From JADLHS01 sp049840435 (GTDB lineage Bacteria; Verrucomicrobiota; Verrucomicrobiia; Limisphaerales; JADLHS01), in assembly GCA_049840435.1 (NCBI GenBank), contig JASGKY010000038.1, forward strand, positions 1 to 64,000: 64,000 nt of DNA, in the 5' to 3' direction. Below are positions 27,467-39,300 of the stretch, piece after piece. Every line of letters begins with the position of its first letter. The first letter of the stretch is position 1. The position numbers were made by a program, and so were the translations under genes. The notes under the pieces are model-generated. The model was not told the origin of the DNA and made no database searches. It worked only from the letters and a program-made list of their open reading frames with translations.

Positions 27467-28008
27467 ATGAATTCGCCCCTACCTGTCATCTTGAAACGTG
27501 ATTGTCCCGTCATCCGCATCCCCGCTGGCAGCGCGGACACCATCGCCTCCGGCACGGAAGTCCATATCACACAGACCCTCGGCGGCAGCTACACGATTCA
27601 AGCACCGGGCGGATTGTTCCGCGTCGCACCGCAGGACGCCGATGCGCTGGGATTCGAAGTGGAGAAAGCTACCACCACCGCCACCACTGGCCCGGTGAAC
27701 GAAGATTTGATCTGGCAAACCTTGCGGTACCTGCTTTGACCCAGAAATCCCTGTCAACATTGTGGACCTTGGCCTTGTGTATGACATGAAACTTTCGCCA
27801 GTCGCAAGCGGTGGTTCGCGCGTGGATGTGAAGATGACTTTGACCGCGCCTGGTTGCGGTATGGGCCCGGCCATCGCTGGCGATGCGCAGGTTAAGCTGC
27901 TGAATCTTGAAGGCGTCGAAGATGCGAACGTAGAAGTCGTCTGGGTATCCGCCGTGGCATCACTCAATGATCACTGCGGAGGGAAAACGAATTCTTGGCC
28001 TGGAATAA
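27467..28008 (+). CDS. sufT: SufT-like Fe-S assembly protein (two frameshifts)
   Basis: The first about 85 residues match the SufT N-terminal extension (RDCPVIRIPAGSADTI, VHITQTLGGSYTIQ). The remainder is a MIP18/DUF59 domain with FDPEIPVNIVDLGLVYDM, TLTAPGCGMGP and a C-terminus WHHSMITAEGKRILGLE ending at 28,006-28,008. Frame breaks occur at 27,728 and 27,946. In both, removing one T after GG (GGTACC to GGACC; GGGTATCC to GGGATCC) restores the family sequence exactly. It aids maturation of Fe-S proteins, and this window encodes several (NuoI, PFOR). It is convergent with the acyltransferase gene. Confidence 0.85.
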
Positions 28009-28012
28009 CCCC

Positions 28013-28046
28013 GCCGCAAGAGCTGCCTTCTTAGGCTGCTTGCGGC
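28013..28046. terminator. Hairpin between convergent sufT and acyltransferase genes
   Basis: GCCGCAAG (28,013) pairs with CTTGCGGC (28,039), and the intervening bases extend the stem with one mismatch. There is no T-run, so termination is likely but not classical. The hairpin overlaps the final codons of the acyltransferase gene. Confidence 0.4.
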
Positions 28047-29024
28047 ATGACTTTCGGAGTCTCAACACTATTCAGCAAGCGATCGAATTCCTTGCACGGC
28101 GCGGCGTAATAAGGATAGCGCTGCGACGCGTTACTCGGCTTGTAGCGCCAATGACGGTAAGCCCAGAGCCAGTCTTGGGGATTGGCGCGGATTGTCGGTT
28201 CAAAAAAATCCCAGCACTGCTGCGCAATCTGCTGGACAGTCGCATCCGGGGCAATCACCAAAGGCGGATGAATCACCACGCGGCACGTACCATCCGGCAA
28301 TGAAATGCCCTCTGTTGCACCAATTTGGCCGGTCCGCGTTGGGCTAGGACGGAATGCAAGAACGTGACGCACATTTTCATCCCAAAGGTATCAATAATCG
28401 TGGCCGCCTCGTGGGGTCGCAGGTTTAAATCCGCCAGCATACCCGCCACCCCGCCGCGCCGGACATGTTTCAAGAGACGGATCATGGACGATTCCTGCCC
28501 GATGATGCGATGCCCGGACGTCTCGCGACAGCACTTGAAAAACTCACTCACGCTGGGATTCTTAAACCGTTCGGTGACGATCGTGACTGGCGTTCCTTCA
28601 AAACCGACTGCCAGGTCTCGCCACTCAAAATTGCCATGATGGATGCAGACCATCACCGCGCTTTCGCCACGCTGCCGTATTTCATGGAGGATATGAGCGT
28701 TCTCGATCTTGATGGTACCGGCGATAATTTTTCGGCGTCAATCCCTTTGCCCAAAAGAGGTCGAACATGGTCCGGGCAAATTTCCGGTAGACCCCACGCG
28801 CAATCTTCAGTCGCTGCTCAGGAGTAGTATCGGGTCCCAAAGGCTGCTTCAATGTTGGCCAGCGTGACTGCCCGCCCGCGCGCATCGAATCGAAACACGA
28901 CGGTGCTTAAAATGTTAGCCGTCCCCACGACGGCACGACGCGGTAGCAACGGCAAGAAATTGGCCAACAAGCCTATTCCCAGCCACTCCAACCGATGCCG
29001 AATCCGAATCCAACGTCGTCTCAT
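28031..29024 (-). CDS. Lysophospholipid/lipid A acyltransferase (LpxL-like), three frameshifts
   Basis: Reassembled across frames, the product has about 330 residues. It has an N-terminal membrane segment (LGIGLLANFLPLLP), LANIEAAFG, then PEQRLKIARGVYRKFARTMF, the catalytic HHGNFEW motif (HxxxxD/E type) and MLADLNLRP, and ends QDWLWAYRHWRYKP, the conserved C-terminus of the LpxL/HtrB family. These inner-membrane enzymes transfer acyl chains to lipid A or related lipids. Frame breaks: near 28,838 (one extra G), 28,716 (GGTACC for GGACC) and about 28,345. The breaks look like consensus errors and not decay, since the family sequence resumes at once each time. Confidence 0.8.
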
Positions 29025-29220
29025 GTGATTTTGTATTTAACCAACTTTCCGTCCAATCCGAAACAAAGAAGAATATGATTTGTTGGAAATATCCCAGCCA
29101 TGAGCCCATCGCTTTAAACCCGCAAATTGCCCAAACCCGAGCTGCTTCTCCCTGCGAAAGACTTGAGTAAATTTGAAGGTTTTGGTGAAGAAACCAAGTC
29201 CCAGGCGCATCTGACCCTGT
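29025..29220. other. Intergenic region, nothing recognised
   Basis: 196 bases between the acyltransferase start and the end of the PLP-enzyme gene. There is no convincing frame or hairpin. It probably contains the acyltransferase promoter. Confidence 0.4.
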
Positions 29221-30207
29221 TCAAAGCAGTTCACGCGCGTAAGCAAACAACGCTGGTGCACCACCTGTGTGCCAAAACAAAACCGTTTCGCTTGGGTGAA
29301 ATTTCCCGGTGCGGATCAAATCCACCAGCGCTCCAAAAGCGCGTCCGGCATAAACAGGATCGAGAATGATTCCCTCCGTGCGCGCCAGCAACCGGATCGC
29401 GGCCCGTTCCAGTTCACCCACGATTCCATACCCCTCTCCTTTGTAGCCATAGACCACATGGATGTCCGCCTGGGTCAAACGAACCGCCGCTCCGAGATAC
29501 TCCGCGCACGCATTCGCCATCTGGGCCACTTCTATTTCATACTCGAAATGTTCCGGGTCGTTCTTGTCGATAGATAATCCCGTCACACTACCAGCAAAAC
29601 CTGCCAAGCGCGCGCCAAGCACCAGCCCGGCCTGCGTCCCGCCTGAACTAGAACCAAACACAATGTGATCGACACGCTGCTGCCGCGCTCGCAATTGTTC
29701 CAGCAGCTCGAACATCGCCACGACATAGCCTACTGCACCAACACCATTCGAGCCTCCCACCGGAATCAAATACGGCTTTCGCCCCGCTGCGCGCAGTTCC
29801 TCATCCAAAGCCTTCAACTTTACCGCCCGCTGCGATCGCTCAATCCAATGTGACTGGGCTCCCAACAATTCATTGAGTAATAGATTGCCGTTCAGCATTT
29901 CTGGCTGCTTGCCGTTAAGAATCAATTCACACTTCAATCCAGCTTGCGCCGCCGCCGCCGCAGTCTGACGGCAATGATTCGACTGCGCGGCGCCCAAGGT
30001 CACCAACGTGTCAGCGCCTTGCGCCAGCGCCTGCCCAACGAGAAACTCCAGCTTCCGGGTTTTGTTGCCGCCCAAGGCCAGTCCGGTTTGATCATCGCGC
30101 TTGATGAGCAACCTCGGTCCCCCAAGTTCACGCGTGAGTCGTTCGAGACTGGCGACCGGCGTCGGCAACTGTGCCAAGGGAAAGCGGGGCAAAGATTCGA
30201 TCTGCAT
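29221..30207 (-). CDS. PLP-dependent D-cysteine desulfhydrase/ACC-deaminase family enzyme
   Basis: 328 residues from ATG 30,207. This is a tryptophan-synthase-beta-type PLP fold. The PLP lysine lies in LALGGNKTRKLE, the substrate carboxylate loop is AAQSNHCRQTAAAAA, the phosphate-binding glycines are FGSSSGGTQAG, and the C-terminal HTGGAPALFAY is typical of the D-cysteine desulfhydrase/1-aminocyclopropane-1-carboxylate deaminase group. The reaction is probably alpha,beta-elimination of D-cysteine to pyruvate, sulfide and ammonia. ACC deaminases cannot be told apart safely without the diagnostic residues. It lies 71 bases after the 3' end of the giant protease gene, same strand. Confidence 0.85.
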   Translation of the reverse strand: MQIESLPRFPLAQLPTPVASLERLTRELGGPRLLIKRDDQTGLALGGNKTRKLEFLVGQALAQGADTLVTLGAAQSNHCRQTAAAAAQAGLKCELILNGKQPEMLNGNLLLNELLGAQSHWIERSQRAVKLKALDEELRAAGRKPYLIPVGGSNGVGAVGYVVAMFELLEQLRARQQRVDHIVFGSSSGGTQAGLVLGARLAGFAGSVTGLSIDKNDPEHFEYEIEVAQMANACAEYLGAAVRLTQADIHVVYGYKGEGYGIVGELERAAIRLLARTEGIILDPVYAGRAFGALVDLIRTGKFHPSETVLFWHTGGAPALFAYARELL

Positions 30208-30314
30208 GAGGAAGTATGTGCCGCAGCGGCAGCCGCTCGTCAATCCGTTGACGAAGTTGCCATAACAGCCAGGCTGCCGTCAGAGGAATATAGCCTACTT
30301 GGACTCCGGCTGGA

Positions 30315-33300
30315 TTACGGCGACTCCTCGGCTCGAAAATAGAGCGTGGGCACATTGGTCAACGCCATCCCACTAACCTGCAGCACGCCATTACTCAAGA
30401 CAGGCAGGCCAGCGACTGGCTGCCAAGCATTGAACGGCAAAGTGACGTTAGTGCTGGAATAGAAATGGATTTTTGCGGCACGAATTGGCGTCAGTGGCGA
30501 ACCATCCCCGGCGCTGGCGCGGAGAATGAGGTTGTTTCCACTGGTCTGCGGCAGATGCAGACGCAACGGACGAACATTCCAAGATCCTTCAATCGCCCGG
30601 AAAAACAGCGCGGGCGGGTTGGTTGGATTGATGCCATCCACCATCAACAGACCGTTGGTCAACACCGGCGCAATCGCCAGCGCGGTCCAATTGCTCAAAG
30701 GCAGCATGACATTGGTGGAGGCATAAACCCAAACATTGGAAGCGCGGTCAGGCATGATCGGACTGCCATCCACCGTGCTGATAAACAGGCGCACCCGCCC
30801 TGCGTTGAACTCGGGAGTTAGGAGTTTTAGTTGGGCTTGATTGAATCCCAACGTCAGGAGCAATTGCACGTTATTCGTTACGCCGAACGACCCCCCAAAA
30901 TCGCCTCATCATTAAAAGGCGTGGTATCCAAGCTGGTTATTGCTCCGCCGATGGCAAACGGCTGCCCGGCTGCCTGCACCAGATTGGTGATGAAGGCAGC
31001 ATTCAGATTCATGGTGATGAACTGATCCGCCTCACTCGTGGAAAAACTCCGGCTGCCATAAACAACGCCATCGGCCAGATCATTGAAGATGGAAACCAAC
31101 CCGGTCCCGCCGGCCACCAACGTCGGTACCGCAGTGCTCACATGATGGAGTTGGAACGTCTCGCTCCCGGTAGCAGTAACGATGCTGTAAGTTTTGATCC
31201 GCAATTGCGCGGCCACCACCGGTCCAGGCAAAGCCGGAACATTGAAGGCAAACCAGTTTCGATACGGCGCATCCGTCGAATCCGAGGCGTCGCCGCAGAT
31301 ATAGTTCTCGTTGGCCGCATCGTGTCTGCCGCTGGCATCATACCAGCCAGTATCGAACGCGTAGAAGGAGACATTGGAACTGTACGGCAACACAGTCAAT
31401 GCGGCGGCGGCGCTGTTCGTAAATCCATAGGCGTTACTGATCACAACGGAATAATTCCCGGCATTGGAATATTGCACGGCACTCAACGTATAACTGCTGT
31501 TGGTGGCCCCGGTGATAATGGCGTTGCCCTTTTGCCATTGATACCGCAATGGTGTACCGCCGCCGGCAAGCACATTGAAAGTGGCGGAACCGCCAACGGT
31601 AACCGTCAGGGACTGCGGTTGCGTAACAATCACTGGCGGATTGCTGGCATTGATTGACAAGACTTCCAACAGGGCTCGCCGCAAGACTTCGTCCCAGCCG
31701 CCATCTTGAGTGCCCCGCGGCACCGCGTCGAACCAATCATAGGCGAGGAACACGATCTTGCCGCTGCCCCGCGGAATCATAGCAACGGTCGTATAAAGTG
31801 CTCCACTATCCTGATAGATACTTAAACTCCCCGCCGGAAGACTGGATCGGAGCCATTCGTAGGTCCCACTATTCTCCGGCAGTGTCGCCGGACCGCCGTC
31901 AAACGCCGTACCAACAGCCGCCCCAGAGCGCAGCGAAGAACTACTCGAGGCAGCGGTGCTAACGCCATACCCGAACACCTGATTGACGAAATTCTCATCG
32001 CGACTTCCAGACTGACCGCAGATGATCAAGTTCCCGCCGCCGGAAACGAAATTGGAAATGATCCCCTTCGCTGCCACCGACAAAGCCGGAGCGAGATCGC
32101 CGATTTCCAATTCGGGAATCACAAGCAGCTTCGCACTCAGCAGTGCATTGGAGAACGTGGCGGGCGTGATCCCCGTGAACGATTGAACCTGACACCCCTT
32201 GGCAAACAACGCTGCCGTCAAATTCGTGACTTCACCCGAAGTGCTGCTGCCGGTATCCACATAAGTCGGATCGGCGAACAAACTAACGGTGACGGCATCA
32301 TCATCTACGATGGTCAACACTGCATTGGATGGGGCCGTCAGCAGGACATTGGAGACTGTCAGGCTTAATGACAACAGAACCGTTTCCCCTCCCTCGCCCA
32401 CAGCATCATTTATGATGGGGACTTGGAAGTTGGTGCTCAACACCCCGACAGGGAATTGCAGCGTGCCCGCGACCGCAGTGTAATCAACCCCGGCAGTGGC
32501 CGTACCGTTGGCGGTGGCATACTGCACACTTAAACTGTGGGCTGAATTCTCCCGCGTTACGGTGATCGTGGCCGCACCGCCACTCTCGGCCAAGCTGCTG
32601 CTCGCCGAGGCAAAATGCACCTCATCCAACGCAGTCGTGAATTGCCAGACCGCCCCAGTGACACTGCCGATCAAATTGGTCGCCACGACCTGCCAATAAT
32701 ATGTCGTGTCAAAGGCCAACAAGCCGGGACTGCAGGTGCTCTGCGTCAGATTACTGGCCAGTAATGGCAACGCCGCAGCATTCGTCCCGAAGTAAACATT
32801 AAACCAAACCCCACCAGCAATGCCTGTCGTAGCAAAAGCGCAAGCATTACTGAAAACCTGCAACTCGCTCGCATACGATCCAGTGCCATGCCCCACACTC
32901 GGATCCAGATTACTGTAAACCACCCGCCCAGAACCAAACGAGCCAGCGAGTAACACCGGTCGCGTTGTGCTGTCGTTCACAAAAACCACCGACAGCCCGC
33001 CATTACTGGTAAAATCACCGTGCGAAGAATAGCTCCAGTTGTCCAACGAAGCGTCGGTGACTCCGGTGGCGATAGGATGCGTCGCGTCGGCAATCCCGAT
33101 GGAATCGCTGTAAGGTGTATTACCCGCAGTGCTCACGACTCCTGGCGTCGGCACCCAGCTATAATCCAACGACGGATATCCGCCCCCCAGCTCCACGTAG
33201 AGCCCACCACCCGCCGCCACAAAATCAGAGACTTTGGTTCGCGTCGCCGCATCCGGAGAAAAATATCCTGAAGAGGCGCTCCGGAATATCAAGAGATCCA

Positions 33301-36300
33301 CCCCGCTGAACACAGCGCTGGTAAAATTACTACCGGAGAGCACTGTGGCTCCGACGGTGGTAGCAGCGGCGGCGATAACCGAACTCGTCGGCCCAACCAC
33401 CAGCCAGACCGGTGCGGAAGCCGAAGTCGTTACACTGTTGCTTGAATCATTCCAAGCCAGTTGCGTATGAACCGAAACCCGGGAAGCAAAATTGGTCGGA
33501 ACTGGATCAAATGGCGCTGCGGGCGGCAAAGGAATATCCACTGTCAGCGTGGCATTCGAACTGACGGTTGCCCCCCAGAGATTGGAAACGGCCACACTGT
33601 AAAGCCCCATGTCGTTGGTCGTCACATTGAGAATCGTCAGTTGATTGGTGCGCGCTCCGGAAATGCGTCCACCGTCCACTAGATTAGTCCCCCCTTTCCG
33701 CCACTGGTAAACGAGGGGAGTGCTCCCGGTGGCGGTCACCCCAAACATCGCGGTTCCATCCAGTGCCACCAATTGGCTCACAGGCTGGGACGCGATGACG
33801 GGAGGATTACTGCTAATAAAGCTGAACTGGGCATCGGCATAACCCAGCGTCTCGGACGAGCCTCCAAACTGACCGCTGCCTTCATAATGAAAGTACCATC
33901 GATTACGTGACGGCGACACTACGAAGGACGCCATGTCAGAAAGACTCGTGAAAGTTGCGACGGCTGTAACCGCCCCATCCGGCACCCGGGCACGCACGAT
34001 CCGTTGTGTTCCAGATTCGCGGTAGGTCAAATACAGCGTCCCCTCAAAATACTCGGTCACCCCCCAGATCGCCCAGCTTTCAGAACTGTACCATGCCGGT
34101 CGTGTCATCGCCCCCCGAGCAGTTACCGTCCCAGTCGGGAGATAAATATCATATACAGTCGTGCCATTATGAATCACGATTCTGCCGTAACCGGAAAAGA
34201 TACCGGTCCCGGAACTCCCGGAGGATAGGGTGAAAGACTGCGATAGCGTCACCACCACGCCGCTCGGCGTCCCTGTGCTGGGATTAAGCTCGATCAAGGT
34301 GGTCACCGTGCCTCCTGCAGAGGTCAGGGGGGTGGAACCATTACCCAACAAGTAAACCGTCTCGGTTCGCAGGTCCGTGCAAAGACTATCCCGCACCAGC
34401 CCCACGCTGACACCTCCGGTAAGCCCCGCTGCCGCGAACCGTGCAGTTCCGCTGTCACCAGTGACAAAAGCCTGACTGGTAGAAATCGCGATGCCGCCGC
34501 GATCATCACCCGTCAGTACATCGTGATCCACTACCTTGCTATTGTTGGTCAGCAACGCGGTGATTTTGAATTCGGGCGGGCCTTCGTTATCGAAGATGAT
34601 ACCCACGCCATTGGATTTTCCGAGCTCAGCATTGACTGGCGCGGAGAGTACCAAGGAAAAAGTTTCGTTCGGCTCGGCCAGCCCATCATCCAGCACCCGG
34701 ACGAAAACAGATTGATTCGTCTGGCCGGGGGCAAAATTTAATGTTCCATTGGTACTCGCATAATCGGCCCCGGCGCTTGCCGTGCCGTTGACGGTTGCAA
34801 AATTGACTGTCACGACTTGCGCACTGGCAACGGACAGACTCACGGTGAACTCCAGATTGGTGTCACCGCCGGCATATTCCGTAACGCTTGTGTCATTGAT
34901 GGAAAGCACGGGCATCACCACCAGCGTGGTATTCGTTGCCACATTGTTACCGGCATAATTATCCGGGCCAGACCGAGACACCGTCGCGATATTGGTGAGA
35001 ACACCAATAGCCACCGGGGTGACGATGATGTTCATGCTGGCCTGAGCGCCAGCGGCAATGCTGCCAAGATTGCCCACGACCAGCTGGCCATTGGTGCTGA
35101 CTGAACCTTGACTGGCCGTGGCAGACAGCAGCGTCGCCCCGAAAGGAAGTGTATTGCTTACAACAATCCCCGCCGCCGCCGAAGGGCCGGAGTTTGTAAC
35201 AGCAATCATGTAAGTCAAATTCGCTCCGACTGCCACAGGATCTGAGCTGTCGGTGACGGCCAAGCCAACATCATCATACCAGCCCACCGCAAACGCTCCG
35301 CTGCTACCGACATGTCCGTTGGCATCAGAGGCGCGAAGCAAAACATTGGTGGCAACTTCCAGCGCAGTCAAACTCCCGCTCCAAACGCCATTGGTAAATA
35401 CGCCCGTCAGCACGGATGACAACGGAATGATCTGACCTGGCGCACGAATCAACTGGAGATTCGGTGTGTAGGAAGTCGCATAAGGAGACGGCGAGCTGCC
35501 AGTCCAAGTCAGCGGATTTCCAAAACTGCTGGTGTAGTAATACAGAGTGCGGGCCGCGCTTCGGGCCGAGCAACGGACTGCACCGGAGCCATACGTAATG
35601 GAATTATTGAAACTGAAATCAAGCATGAGACTGTTCGTGCCATCGTAGTCAAACGGGGTCGCGAGATAGAAGACGGCCCAGCCAGTGGTTGTGAGATTCA
35701 GATTGGTTTGCTGAACCGTCGTCCAATCAGTGGATTCCCAGAGATAACTCGAGTAATTCGTCAGCGTCGTGTGCTTGATGCGGATGGTCCAGCTGTTAAG
35801 TTCAATCCCGGGAAGGCTGGCCACGTCCAGTGCAAGCGCCACGATTCGCCCCGCCCCGCCCAGTTCGCCTGCCGGATAAATCACCTGGGTTCTTTCAGTC
35901 GCGTATCCCGTGTAGAACGGGAAGCTGTACGTCACAGTGTCAGTCCCCAAGATATTTGTACCGCCTTCGCCAGTAGCGGCGCTCAAAAAGGCTGGGCCAT
36001 TAAAATTCACCGCCGGATTATTGAAGGCATCCAACGCGGTAAGCGTGACCTCAAACGGATGGTTCACATACTGCGGACTGGCAATGGGACTCCAAACAAA
36101 CCGATCAACATCACCGGGCAGGCCATCATCATTCATGATGAAACCGAACCCTTCGCGTTTCAGCAACGTCGCGTTTCCAGCGCCGGACAAATCCAGATAG
36201 AAGACTTCATCCCCCTCGATTTGCAAATCACCACTGACGCTAATGACGATATTAGAACTGACAACACCGGCGGGAATCGTCAAGGAACCACTCAGACCCG

Positions 36301-39300
36301 TATAATCGCTGCCACTGATGGCGTTGCCATTCTCTGTATAATAATTGACCGTGGTCGCCAACCCGCTGGCGGCCGACAAAGTAACCGCAAATGCGGCATT
36401 GGTCGTACCGCTATTTCCTTCGACCAAAATCACGTCGCCGATCGAAATCGTCGGCATGGCGTCATCATTGCGAATTGTCCCGATGCCTTGGCTGTCCGCC
36501 AGCGTAGCATTCACCGCTCCAGAAAGATTCACCGTAAAGCTTTCTTCCAACTCATAGGCCGCGTCGCCAACTGTTCGGACCACGAAACTTTGGTTCGTTT
36601 CGCCAATCGCAAAACTCAACACCCCATTCGTCGCGATAAAATCTGTCGGGGAAATGGCCGAACCGTTGGCGGTGGCAAAATTCACAGTCACGGCCGCGGC
36701 GGGTGCAGGCGTCACCGACACCGTAAACACCGCGTTGGCAGTGCCAGCATTTCCTTCGAACAGCGTCACGTCATTGATCCGGATTACCGGCACTTGCACG
36801 GACGTAAGGGTACGGTTTGAATTATTCAGCGAATAGGCGTCCGCCTCCAATCGCGTCACTGTAGTCAGATTGGTCAACGTGCCAAGATTCGTGGCGGTGG
36901 CCACTATGGACAACGTCGCCGCCGTGTTGCCGCCCATATTTAGTAGATTGCAAACCACCGTTTTCCCAAAGACCTGGACCGAACCTTGTGAGACTGTCGC
37001 GGAGACAAACGACACTCCGGGTGAAAGTGCATTCGTCACCACTACCCCGGTCGCCGCCAGCGGGCCGATGTTGGTCACGCTGATCGCATACGTCACATTA
37101 CCGCCAAGGCTGACCGGGTCGGGAGATTCTTGCACTCCCACCGCAAGATCATTTCGCAATTCCACCGCAAATGGATTGCTTACTCCGACATGTCCGCTGC
37201 CATCATCGGCGCGGAGCACCAGATTTGTTGTCGGCGCCGCAACCGTCACCGCTCCAACCCAAGCCCCGTTGCTGAACGGCCCAGAACTGACGGGTTGAAT
37301 CGGAACTGCAAGAGCAGCATTTACGGTGTAGCGCAGATCACACAGAAAAATACTCGTATCACTGTTGTAAAAAGTATCCGGAAACGTATCCCCATTGGCG
37401 TAATAATACCCATTTACGATGGAGCCATATGGAAAGGTGGTGGGCCGGCTCGTACTGTAATAGTATGTGCCGCCATTCACGTAGAACGAAACCCGGTACG
37501 TGTTCCCCGCCAGCAGCACCAAAGGTGTGACAAGTGGCGTTTCAGTCCAGATGCCTTGCGTACCACTGACGTTTTGACTCGCCAACAAGGTGCCGGCATT
37601 GCTCCAAATCGAGACTTTCACCCCCGCAACCGAGCGAACATGTGTAACCGTCAGATTGGTCGCCGGCGTGAACGCGTAGCCCAGCGTGTAGTTGCCCGTG
37701 CCCGAATAATCAGGCGTCTGCGTGGTCAAGAGTGTATTTGTCGCCGTTCCACCACTGCTCGAACTCGTAAAATTGACCGACCCGATGAAGTTGCTGACCG
37801 TCGTCTCAAAGGCATCCTTGGCGGTGAGCTTCATCGCAATCGGTTCATTGACATATTGCGGCGAGCTCACGGCGTCCCAAGTGAAATGATCCACTCCACG
37901 CGTGGTAAACTGCCACACCGGTCCTGGTGTGACGCCAGCCTTACGGGCGACAATCCGCCAATAGTAAGTGGTTTGCGGCATCAGCAACGGCAAGGCCCAG
38001 GTCGTACTCGTAGTGCTCCCAATCAACTCCGCCGCGCCTGGTGTAGGCGTGGTACCGAAATAAACATCGTTTGTGATGGTCTCGCCAAGGACGGCGCCGG
38101 ATTGCCACGCGAGATCGACGGTCTGAATCACATTGGTCGCCAAATGCGGTGGAGCGGGGCTAAACGGCTCGAGTGGCGATTCATCATCCGTAATCATCAG
38201 GTTGGTCGAGCCAGTAGAAAAACCAGCCGCACTAGCAACCACTGTCACGATCTGAGCACTGTCAATGTCAGTATCATCAACGATGGTCAAATTGAAGAGG
38301 GCATTGGTCTGTCCGGCGAGAATTGTGACCACTGACGGCACAACCAATTCCGTCGCGTCCAAGGACGAAAGCGAAACTGGAAGATTGGTTGTCAATGTGC
38401 CAGCAATCCGCACCTGCCCGGCCCCGGCTAAGACACCATTGCCTTCGCGGGCTGAGGCTGGCAACAAGACCACTAGATTGGTTGGTTCGTTATCCTGCAC
38501 GATCACATTGGTAAAGCCTGTAGTCCAATTGGTGACGGAAGCGGTGATGGTCACCGGTTGCGGACCATCTATCTGTTTGTCATCAACCACGGTCACAGTG
38601 AATCCAGCTGAAGTTTGTCCAGCGGCAATAGTGGCGTAAGGCGAGACCAGCAGTTCGGTCGGATCACTCGCGCTGAGGCTGACTTGGATGTTCGCCGTCG
38701 GCGTCGGGCTTACACTCACGCTTCCAACCAACATCGTGCCGCTACCTTCCGTCAAACTCGCGGGTGCAGACACCGAAAGTGTCGCGGTTTCGTTATCCAA
38801 CACAGTGATGGCAGCATCCGCGCTGGCATAGCCGCTGGCGGTGGCATGCAACGAGACCGCCTGCCCCCCATCAAGTTCCATATCATTTACAATGGTCAGG
38901 TTAAACGCAGCGTTCGTCTGTCCGGCGAGAACGGTTACCGTTGCAGGCGTGGTCATTTCAGTTGGATCACTCGAAGTCAGGAGGACTGTCAAGTTGGTGG
39001 TTGGTGCCGGAAGCGCCGTTACCAGCCCGCCGACTGTTCCATCCCCCTCCGTGGCCAAAGACGGAATGGTAAGTCGCAAAATTGTGGCCGGAGTGGCATC
39101 AATGGAAACACTGTCAATCGCCCAGTGGTCGTAGCCGGAGCCGCTGTGACTTTTTTGCCGCCACTGAAACATGGTTGCCGGGCCACGCGCGTTCACCGGA
39201 ATAGCCGATGTCACCGCCGTCCAGTTGTAATAAGCTGTGGTGTCATAGCTGCCAAGAATCACCCACGAGACGCCGGCATTCGTAGAGGCCTCAAGCACGA

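Noticed and set aside
35708..38335. Two long plus-strand open frames (370 and 401 codons) opposite the giant protease
   Set aside because: They lie entirely antisense to the 11.7 kb protease gene, have Arg/Pro/His-biased shadow composition and no recognisable domain.
32280..38900. Tandem DNA repeat or CRISPR-like array
   Set aside because: The periodic sequence encodes Calx-beta, DUF11 and Ig-like domains of one protein; the repeat is at the domain level and not a direct nucleotide array.
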